This document shows, in pieces, positions 1 through 8,109 of a stretch of 9,190 nucleotides of DNA (positions are counted from its first letter, which is position 1; each line of letters begins with the position of its first letter). The translations under genes and the position numbers were made by a program. The stretch comes from an uncultured Collinsella sp. (GTDB lineage: Bacteria > Actinomycetota > Coriobacteriia > Coriobacteriales > Coriobacteriaceae), in NCBI GenBank assembly GCA_900556515.1, contig USPH01000036.1, forward strand, positions 1 to 9,190. Reading direction: 5' to 3'. Below the pieces are notes generated by a model. The model did not search any database and was not told where the DNA came from. It saw only the letters and a list, made by a program, of their open reading frames with translations.

Positions 1-1998
<1,998 letters not shown>

Positions 1999-2027
1999 GA
2001 CTGGGACAGCATACCGTCACGGTTGAA

Positions 2028-2062
2028 AGCCGGGGTCCGCATTACGCGGGCCCCGGCTTTTT
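2028..2062 (+). terminator. Intrinsic terminator of glnN
   Basis: A 13-bp GC-rich stem (arms 2028-2040 and 2046-2058, one G-T wobble) closes a 5-base loop and runs into five T residues, 30 bases after the glnN stop. On the other strand the hairpin is followed by only three T residues. It may weakly stop the converging gntR transcript as well. Confidence 0.9.
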
Positions 2063-2105
2063 CGTTGAACAAATTCACTAGGGCGGCGTCCGTTCGTGCC
2101 GTTTG

Positions 2106-2846
2106 TTAGGGCAGGGGTGTGCGCGTTGCCGTGTCGTGAAAATGGAAGATGCTCGGAATATAACGCGCATCGACATACTCAAATTGAGTACCGGTTGAGT
2201 CGAATGTCTGGCTGGTTACGACCGCCAGATACGTAGAAGGATCGATGTCAAGCAACCGGCAGTCCTCAGTGTCGGGCTGGGCGAGTGTTATCGTTCGTTT
2301 GCTCACGGCAATGGTGAGCCCTAGCTCATCCTCGATGTAATGGAAGAGCGACAGGGTGGCATTTTGCTCGTTTAGGCCGGGGACGGAGGAAGTTAGGAAG
2401 TAGTGGCGGTCGACAGCGACCGGTTTATCGTCGAGCATGCGGACGAGCTTCAAATGCGTAAGGTCTTCTCCTTCGGGAAATCCCGTCAATTGAGCTAGAC
2501 ACTTATTGGTGCTTACGTGCTCGAAATAGACGATTTTTGACGTTGGAATTGCTCCGATCGCGTGTGCCGATTCGCTGAACGAAGAAAGGTCGTTTACGGT
2601 GAATGCGCCCTCTTTGCTGGCGCCTGCAAGTGACGTCTCGATTACGAGGACTCCCTTGCCTTTAATGGACTGAACTAGACCTTCATTTGCGAGAAGTGAG
2701 ATGGCCTTGCGCACCGTCATTCGAGAACAGGAGAACTCTTTGGACAGATTTTGTTCGGAAGGAAGGAGCGATCCCACGGGATGCTTGCCTTCGACAATCC
2801 GCTCTCGAAGGCTGCGGTAAATATCACTGTACAGGATCCTTGCCAA
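2106..2846 (-). CDS. GntR-family transcriptional regulator, HutC/UTRA subfamily
   Basis: This 246-residue protein is probably the local repressor of the divergent alpha-glucoside operon. Residues about 5-70 form the winged helix-turn-helix (LPSEQNLSKEFSCSRMTVRKA..., then the wing KGKGVLV). Residues about 90-240 match a UTRA ligand-binding domain, with features such as GEDLTHLKLVRMLDDKPVAVDRHYF and FEYVDARYIPSIFHF. UTRA regulators of this type, such as TreR and NagR/YvoA, bind sugar phosphates. The start is a TTG at 2846-2844, chosen because AAGGAG (2858-2853) lies 6 bases upstream and the wHTH follows at once. The gene converges on glnN. Its GC (about 48% in a sampled line) is far below glnN. 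The effector is unknown; a phosphorylated alpha-glucoside or glucose 6-phosphate would fit the context. Direct regulation of the neighbouring operon is inferred from the matching operator palindromes. Confidence 0.93.
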   Translation of the reverse strand: MARILYSDIYRSLRERIVEGKHPVGSLLPSEQNLSKEFSCSRMTVRKAISLLANEGLVQSIKGKGVLVIETSLAGASKEGAFTVNDLSSFSESAHAIGAIPTSKIVYFEHVSTNKCLAQLTGFPEGEDLTHLKLVRMLDDKPVAVDRHYFLTSSVPGLNEQNATLSLFHYIEDELGLTIAVSKRTITLAQPDTEDCRLLDIDPSTYLAVVTSQTFDSTGTQFEYVDARYIPSIFHFHDTATRTPLP

Positions 2847-2909
2847 AATGCTCTCCTTATAGAGGTGGTGCGGAATGCGTCAAATCGGCGCGATAGTCTG
2901 TTTCTACCA

Positions 2910-2915
2910 ATTATA
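2910..2915 (-). promoter_or_regulatory. Candidate -10 element of the gntR promoter
   Basis: On the minus strand this reads TATAAT exactly, 63 bases upstream of the TTG start. No convincing -35 hexamer is found 15-19 bases further upstream, so only the -10 can be supported. It does not overlap the two palindromic operators, the nearer of which is about 67 bases away. Confidence 0.4.
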
Positions 2916-2981
2916 GGAAGTGAAGACGCTTAAAGTTACCGCTTACCGCCATAAATCAACCGTTCACCCGTGTGCTTAACA

Positions 2982-2991
2982 TGTCTAGACA
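2982..2991. promoter_or_regulatory. Operator O1 for the GntR-type regulator
   Basis: This is the perfect 10-bp palindrome TGTCTAGACA inside the 14-base repeat ACATGTCTAGACAG (2979-2992). It fits the GT-n-TA-n-AC pattern known for GntR/HutC operators and resembles the GGTCTAGACC core of NagR/DasR sites. It overlaps the proposed -35 region of the GH4 promoter, where bound repressor would block RNA polymerase. Confidence 0.75.
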
Positions 2992-3016
2992 GATAGCAAA
3001 TCACTGAGGATATAAT
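2986..3016 (+). promoter_or_regulatory. Promoter of the alpha-glucoside operon
   Basis: The -10 is a perfect TATAAT at 3011-3016. The best -35 is TAGACA at 2986-2991 (5 of 6 matches to TTGACA), with a longer than ideal 19-bp spacer, which suggests weak basal activity. The -35 lies within operator O1, and O2 lies about 18 bases downstream of the -10. Transcription would start near 3023, giving a leader of about 33 bases. Confidence 0.65.
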
Positions 3017-3033
3017 TCAAGTCGTCAAGTACA

Positions 3034-4387
<1,354 letters not shown>

Positions 4388-4455
4388 TATCGGAAATCAA
4401 TTTAGCGAATGATGGCGGGCGGCCGACCTTGGACAGGTCGCATGGGAGGAAAACC

Positions 4456-5925
4456 ATGAGCGAAAGCAAAGAGCTTGCAAATCGCAAGCTCGGCGAGGAC
4501 GTAGTTGGCCTCGTCGGCGGTAAGGAAAACATCCTGAGCATCTCGCACTGCATGACGCGTCTACGTTTCAAGTTGCGAGACGATGCGAAGGCCGATACTA
4601 AGGCAATTGAATCTCATAAAGGCGTCATTCAAGTAATCAACGCGAATGGCCAGTATCAGGTTGTTGTCGGCATCAATGTGATTGAGGATGTTTACGATGC
4701 CGCGGTTGCCGCTTCTGGTGTCGAGGGGCTGGGCGAGGTTAATCTTGATGGTGAGCCCGTCAAGAAAGGAAACGTTGTTAGTGCCCTTATCGATACTATT
4801 TCGGGCGTAATCCAGCCGATTCTTGCGGTGCTGTGTGCCGCGGGCATGATCAAGGGTGTTTTGAGTATTCTCGTCGCCCTCGGATGGATCACGGCGACAG
4901 ACGGCTTGTACCAGATTCTATATGCGGCTGGTGACGGCTTCTTCTACTTCCTGCCGATTATCCTTGGCTATACCGCGGCAAAGAAGTTTGGCTGTAGTGA
5001 GTTCGTTGGCATGACGCTCGGTATCGCACTTACGTATCCGGCGATGGTCAACATCACATCGGGCGATGTTTTGGGAACGGTGCTTGCCGGCACCCCCTTT
5101 GCCATGAACTACTACACGACTTTCCTCGGCATACCCGTCATCATGCCGTCTTCGGGTTATACGAGCTCTGTCATTCCGATTATCATCTCTGTTTGGTTCG
5201 CGGCAAAGCTGGAGAAGTGGTGCCGCAAGCATTTCTCTGAGTATGTAAAGTTCTTCTTTGTGCCTACGTGCGTGCTCGTTGTGATGGTCCCCGCTACCTA
5301 TTTGATTATTGGCCCGATTGCCACCCTGATCACGAACCTCATGAGCCTGCTGTTTAACTCCCTCTACAGCTTGCCTGTCATCGGCGGCGCGCTCGGCGGC
5401 ATCGTGCTTACTGCCATTTGGCAGCCTATGGTCATCTTCGGCTTCCACTGGAGTGTCATTGCCCTCATGCTGGTGAACATTGCCTCCCAGGGCTGGGATA
5501 TTGTCATGGCACCGTACATGGTTTGTTCATACGCTCAGTCCCTTGCCGTCCTCGCTATCCTTCTGAAGACTAAGGACCTAAAGCTCAAGCAGCTTGCATG
5601 GCCGGCGTTCATCTCGGGCTTCTTCTTCGGCATCACCGAACCCTGCATCTACGGCGTGACCCTTCCGCGCAAGAAGCCTTTTATCATGAGCTGCATCGCC
5701 TCTGTGCCCGGCGGCCTAATCATCGGCGCTCTTGGCACCAAGATGTTCGCCTTCACCGGCGGCGGCTTCTGCGCCTTCCCGGGCTTCATTGACCCGTCCG
5801 GTGCAATGGGCGCGAACTACCTGATTTACGTAATCATAGCCATCGTGGTTTCGAGCGTGATTTCGTTCCTGCTTACGTATGCGACGTACAAGGAGGACGT
5901 GCCGGCGGTAGAGGCTGCAAAGTAG
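4456..5925 (+). CDS. PTS alpha-glucoside-type transporter, EIIBC (glucose superfamily)
   Basis: This 489-residue membrane permease takes up a sugar while phosphorylating it. The N-terminal EIIB domain (about 1-85) holds the phosphorylation motif ISHCMTRLRF, with C32 as the phospho-cysteine, and the GQYQVVVG strand. A linker leads to an EIIC domain of about ten hydrophobic segments (about 105-475), containing FGFHWSV and the substrate-loop motif GITEPCIYG (392-400). The family usually has Ala where C397 stands. The order B-C and the motifs match the sucrose/trehalose/beta-glucoside PTS group. The protein ends after the last membrane segment with no EIIA domain, so a separate glucose-type EIIA must supply phosphate. 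The start is ATG 4456, with GGGAGGA (4444-4450) just upstream; the in-frame TTG at 4429 has no such site. Pairing with a 6-phospho-alpha-glucosidase points to an alpha-glucoside substrate. Confidence 0.9.
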   Translation: MSESKELANRKLGEDVVGLVGGKENILSISHCMTRLRFKLRDDAKADTKAIESHKGVIQVINANGQYQVVVGINVIEDVYDAAVAASGVEGLGEVNLDGEPVKKGNVVSALIDTISGVIQPILAVLCAAGMIKGVLSILVALGWITATDGLYQILYAAGDGFFYFLPIILGYTAAKKFGCSEFVGMTLGIALTYPAMVNITSGDVLGTVLAGTPFAMNYYTTFLGIPVIMPSSGYTSSVIPIIISVWFAAKLEKWCRKHFSEYVKFFFVPTCVLVVMVPATYLIIGPIATLITNLMSLLFNSLYSLPVIGGALGGIVLTAIWQPMVIFGFHWSVIALMLVNIASQGWDIVMAPYMVCSYAQSLAVLAILLKTKDLKLKQLAWPAFISGFFFGITEPCIYGVTLPRKKPFIMSCIASVPGGLIIGALGTKMFAFTGGGFCAFPGFIDPSGAMGANYLIYVIIAIVVSSVISFLLTYATYKEDVPAVEAAK

Positions 5926-5976
5926 CCAAAGAAGTGGAGCTGCGGGACAAGTATTTCCCCGCGCGCCAGCAATTAA

Positions 5977-6015
5977 ACGAGGTCGTCCTTGGATAAGCGT
6001 CGAGGGCGACCTCGT
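5977..6015. repeat. Inverted repeat enclosing the start of the serine hydrolase gene
   Basis: The arms 5977-5988 and 6004-6015 pair over 12 bp (nine perfect outer pairs beginning ACGAGGTCG, then one T-G wobble and two C-G pairs) around a 15-base loop. The loop begins exactly with the TTG start at 5989, and the only nearby Shine-Dalgarno-like bases, GAGG (5979-5982), lie in the left arm. No T-run follows, so it is not a standard terminator. It could hide the ribosome site or bind a protein. Confidence 0.7.
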
Positions 6016-7488
6016 CTTGTACTGATTTCGTTCGAGAGGCAGTGGTTGAGGGTGCCTAATATTATCTTTGACAATAAGATGGGCGAGGCGTGCCTTGCGG
6101 CGTGGAGGTCCGCAGGTGTGGAAGTCCGCTCAGTCGTGGTCCGACAAGATGGTGAAGTCGTCTTCGAGCATGCGGCTGCGCCGTTCTCCCTCGAACACGT
6201 TCACCCGCTCTATTCTGTGACTAAGTCCTTCACCTCGGTTGCTGTTGGGATGTTGGTAAATGAAGGACGGCTGTCGCTGGCCGATCGCTGGATTTCATAC
6301 TTCCCGGAATATGAAGGCGAGATTGCGGATGAGCGCTTTCGCAATGTGACAGTTCGCAATTTGCTGACTATGACGATGGGGCAGGAGAGTGACCTTTCGT
6401 ATATTGGCGCGGGAGACGACTGGGCACATGAGGTTCTTCATCGTGAGTTTGACTGGAAGCCGGGCGAGGTCTTTCACTACGATTCGCTGTGTTCACATTT
6501 ATTGAGCATGCTCGTGCAACGCATAAGTGGAACGAAAGAATCCGATTATCTCGCCGAACGTTTGTTTACGCCGTTAGGCATTAGAAATTGGTGGTGGGAA
6601 GAGGATCAAGCCGGTCATACGACCGGAGGTTTTGGTCTTCACCTTTCGACACCGGATTTGGCTAAGTTTGGTCAATGTTTGCTAGATGGCGGCAAGTGGC
6701 GTGGGGAACAGATCATTCCCGCGGAATGGGTTGCCGAGGCGACGAAGATTCAGATGGAAACGAGCCCCTTTTATCCGTCTGAGGCGACTGAAGACAGCAA
6801 TGGCTATGGATACCAGTTCTGGATGTGCCGGCGTGGCGGGTTCAGATGCTCTGGCCTTTTTGGACAGCTGTGCTACATACGGCCCACAGATGGCCTTGTC
6901 ATCGCCTGCTCGAGTTCCACGACAGGAAGTAAGGCGTTGCTTGATCCGCTGTATGAGGTATTGTTCAAAGAGTCTAGTGTTCGGGAAACGGTGGCTTCCG
7001 AACGTGACTTCGATAGCATTCCCGTGCCAGTTGGGTTGGCTTCTGGCGGACGTTTGAGCTCATTACGTCTCGAGGGCATTCATCATTGCATTTTCGGGGA
7101 TTTTGAAGAGATCGATATTCGATTTCATGAGAATGAGCTGGATTTGTCTCTGTTGCGCGATGGTCGTGAGTACGGCGTGAGGGCCGGCTACAAGTCTTGG
7201 GTTTGTAAATCGGGCGATGGGCTCGGAGTCGGAGACCTCTTTCCTTTTGTAACTCATGAAGCTGAGAGGGACGATGCCCCCGCATGGGATGTTCGCAAGC
7301 TGTTTGCAGCGTATGCCTGGACTTCGCCAACAAGTTTACAAATCGAGACCAGGGAACTGGACTACACACGGCGCTGTTTTATCGATGTGCAGATCGGAGG
7401 CATTTATGCCGTGTGCAGGGTGCGAGTTGAGGGAATGTGCTGTTTTCCGGCACCCTCGGAACTCACAGCGATTTTGAAGTTGGGGTAA
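5989..7488 (+). CDS. Beta-lactamase-fold serine hydrolase (PF00144-like), function unknown
   Basis: This is a 499-residue member of the serine beta-lactamase/penicillin-binding-like superfamily, in which the serine acts as nucleophile in esterases, peptidases and lactamases. The SxxK motif is S76-V-T-K79 in LYSVTKSFTSVAVGML. The second motif is Y164-D-S in FHYDSLCSHLLS. TTGGFGLHLSTPDLAKFGQCLLDGGKW (211-237) and GYGYQFWM (272-279) are typical of the family. Residues about 330-499 form a further domain of short beta-strand-like stretches, like the barrel domains often seen at the C-terminus of such hydrolases. No signal peptide or membrane segment is seen, so it is probably cytoplasmic. The TTG start has only GAGG 6 bases upstream, inside a strong inverted repeat. 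GTG 6052 is an alternative start, since the conserved region begins near residue 30. It lies 63 bases after the PTS gene, in the same operon. Its GC is low (about 47% in a sampled line). The substrate is unknown; it could act on an esterified sugar. Confidence 0.85.
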   Translation: MDKRRGRPRLVLISFERQWLRVPNIIFDNKMGEACLAAWRSAGVEVRSVVVRQDGEVVFEHAAAPFSLEHVHPLYSVTKSFTSVAVGMLVNEGRLSLADRWISYFPEYEGEIADERFRNVTVRNLLTMTMGQESDLSYIGAGDDWAHEVLHREFDWKPGEVFHYDSLCSHLLSMLVQRISGTKESDYLAERLFTPLGIRNWWWEEDQAGHTTGGFGLHLSTPDLAKFGQCLLDGGKWRGEQIIPAEWVAEATKIQMETSPFYPSEATEDSNGYGYQFWMCRRGGFRCSGLFGQLCYIRPTDGLVIACSSSTTGSKALLDPLYEVLFKESSVRETVASERDFDSIPVPVGLASGGRLSSLRLEGIHHCIFGDFEEIDIRFHENELDLSLLRDGREYGVRAGYKSWVCKSGDGLGVGDLFPFVTHEAERDDAPAWDVRKLFAAYAWTSPTSLQIETRELDYTRRCFIDVQIGGIYAVCRVRVEGMCCFPAPSELTAILKLG

Positions 7489-7691
7489 TTTTTCAAGACG
7501 TGCGATTGATGAGAAAGCTTGCCAACATCACGGCAAATGGAGACGGAGCTGTCTCCAGGCAATGTTTTTCGATGCGGACGTCTCAGATATCGTATTGCTA
7601 GGGACTAAGTCAATCACTTGTTAGGGTCGAAGCGTAAATGCGTTTCCTCGGCTCCGCACCCTGTTGGGCTCGAATCCCGGCGCATGGCAGC
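7489..7691. other. Intergenic region after the sugar operon, with tRNA-like fragment
   Basis: No gene is supported here. It holds the possible operon terminator (7538-7569) and, at 7663-7681, GTTGGGCTCGAATCCCGGC, which looks like a tRNA T-arm (loop CTCGAAT; box-B-like GGCTCGAATCC). The bases that follow find no matching 5' acceptor strand upstream, so this is not a complete tRNA. It may be a decayed tRNA end or chance. Confidence 0.4.
7538..7569 (+). terminator. Possible terminator of the alpha-glucoside operon
   Basis: A 7-bp stem (TGGAGAC 7538-7544, GTCTCCA 7551-7557) with a 6-base loop lies 50 bases after the hydrolase stop. Five T residues (7565-7569) follow, but only after a gap of seven bases, so the fit is imperfect. 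No better terminator is seen for the operon. Confidence 0.4.
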
Positions 7692-7722
7692 AAAAAGCCC
7701 GCTATCGTGAGGATAACGGGCT
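7692..7722 (-). terminator. Intrinsic terminator of the tRNA-Glu gene
   Basis: Read on the minus strand, an 11-bp stem (AGCCCGTTATC / GATAGCGGGCT, one wobble) with a 5-base loop is followed by a run of T residues (five, counting the T that closes the stem). It begins 12 bases beyond the tRNA CCA end. Confidence 0.9.
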
Positions 7723-7734
7723 ACTCATTTTAAA

Positions 7735-7811
7735 TGGTGCCCCCAGCGGGATTCGAACCCGCGATATCCACCTTGAAAGGGTGGCGTCCTTGGCCGCTAG
7801 ACGATGGGGAC
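7735..7811 (-). tRNA. tRNA-Glu(UUC)
   Basis: On the minus strand, 77 bases fold as a full cloverleaf with encoded CCA. The acceptor stem GTCCCCA pairs with TGGGGGC (one G-U), and the discriminator is A. The D-arm is GTC/GAC. The anticodon stem CCACC/GGTGG holds the loop CTTTCAA with anticodon TTC. There is a 5-base variable loop and a T-arm GCGGG-TTCGAAT-CCCGC. It decodes GAA/GAG glutamate codons. Its own promoter and terminator make it a single-gene unit. Confidence 0.97.
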
Positions 7812-7821
7812 AGCGGGAAAG

Positions 7822-7830
7822 AGTATAGCA
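7822..7830 (-). promoter_or_regulatory. Extended -10 promoter of tRNA-Glu
   Basis: The minus strand reads TGC-TATACT (7830-7822), an extended -10, ending 10 bases before the tRNA 5' end at 7811. Transcription would begin about four bases before the mature tRNA. A weak -35 candidate, TGAACA, sits 15 bases upstream of TATACT; no good one is found at 17 bases. Confidence 0.6.
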
Positions 7831-7856
7831 GACTTTTTTATCTGTTCACATATCGT

Positions 7857-7883
7857 TGGCAGATTGAAAAACCACCACAAAGG
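7857..7883 (+). repeat. Direct repeat copy A (CCACCACAAAGG type)
   Basis: TGGCAGAT, then a short A-rich step, then AACCACCACAAAGG. It matches copy B at 8057-8081 apart from a 2-base length difference. Unlike copy B it lacks a good complementary arm on its right (AGTGGGTTT only partly pairs), so it looks like a decayed or half copy. Confidence 0.7.
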
Positions 7884-7910
7884 AGTGGGTTTCTATTCCG
7901 ATTTTCAAAT

Positions 7911-7929
7911 ATCTCAATCTGTAACATCT
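7911..7929 (+). repeat. Repeat family copy F1 (outer left inverted repeat)
   Basis: ATCTCAATCTGTAACATCT. Bases 7912-7929 are the exact reverse complement of 8029-8046 (18 of 18). It also pairs over 14 of 15 bases with copy R1 and recurs as F2 exactly 80 bases downstream. The core TGTAACA is itself a near-palindrome. Confidence 0.85.
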
Positions 7930-7948
7930 GGGCGGGCAAATCGGCTCT

Positions 7949-7971
7949 ATCTGTTACAGATCGAGACAAAC
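7949..7971 (-). repeat. Repeat family copy R1 (inverted)
   Basis: The reverse complement begins GTTTGTCTCGATCTGTAACA, matching F1 with one change in the 15-base core. ATCTGTTACAGAT (7949-7961) is palindromic about its centre. It recurs as R2 exactly 80 bases downstream, including the flanking GACAAAC. Confidence 0.85.
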
Positions 7972-7990
7972 GGCGGGCGTCGGGACGAAC

Positions 7991-8007
7991 ATCTCATTCT
8001 GTAACAG
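7991..8007 (+). repeat. Repeat family copy F2
   Basis: ATCTCATTCTGTAACAG differs from F1 by one base in the 15-base core and lies exactly 80 bases after it. It can pair with R1 on its left or R2 on its right, in each case leaving loops of about 19-21 bases. Confidence 0.8.
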
Positions 8008-8028
8008 TAAGACGACTTTTAACGGTCT

Positions 8029-8051
8029 AGATGTTACAGATTGAGACAAAC
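8029..8051 (-). repeat. Repeat family copy R2 (outer right inverted repeat)
   Basis: The reverse complement reads GTTTGTCTCAATCTGTAACA then TCT. It is a perfect 18-bp partner of F1 and a 14-of-15 partner of F2, and lies exactly 80 bases after R1. Confidence 0.85.
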
Positions 8052-8056
8052 TGCCG

Positions 8057-8081
8057 TGGCAGATCAAAACCACCACAAAGG
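8057..8081 (+). repeat. Direct repeat copy B (CCACCACAAAGG type)
   Basis: This is the partner of copy A at 7857-7883, 200 bases away. The two copies bracket the F1-R1-F2-R2 block. The 3' half of copy B forms the left arm of the murT-gatD terminator hairpin. Confidence 0.7.
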
Positions 8082-8103
8082 TGCCTGTCCCCTTTGTGGT
8101 GGT
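8066..8103 (-). terminator. Terminator of murT-gatD, built from a repeat hairpin
   Basis: A perfect 13-bp stem (ACCACCACAAAGG 8069-8081 with CCTTTGTGGTGGT 8091-8103) closes a 9-base loop. On the minus strand it starts 6 bases after the gatD stop and ends in four T residues. The plus-strand loop and arm contain GGTGCCTGTCCCC, which I recall as a recurrent intergenic repeat motif in many bacteria, sometimes near REP-type transposase genes (from memory, unchecked). Confidence 0.75.
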
Positions 8104-8109
8104 GGGGTG

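Noticed and set aside
4424..4440. Hairpin CGACCT/AGGTCG just upstream of the PTS ribosome site
   Set aside because: It has only six base pairs and no T-run, and it does not include the Shine-Dalgarno. It is too weak to call a regulatory element.
4429..4455. Upstream TTG start for the PTS gene
   Set aside because: It has no Shine-Dalgarno and would add nine non-conserved residues. ATG 4456 has GGGAGGA at the right distance.
7509..7601. Small 30-codon ORF starting at ATG 7509
   Set aside because: There is no ribosome binding site, the peptide is unrecognised, and the ORF contains the likely terminator hairpin.
7734..8030. Plus-strand ORF of 98 codons beginning VPPAGFEPAISTLKG
   Set aside because: Its first part is the antisense of the tRNA-Glu gene and the rest runs through the inverted repeats. 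This peptide is a well-known spurious translation of tRNA antisense sequence.
7911..8051. CRISPR array
   Set aside because: The copies alternate in orientation and there are only four. CRISPR repeats are direct, with similar spacer lengths between every pair.
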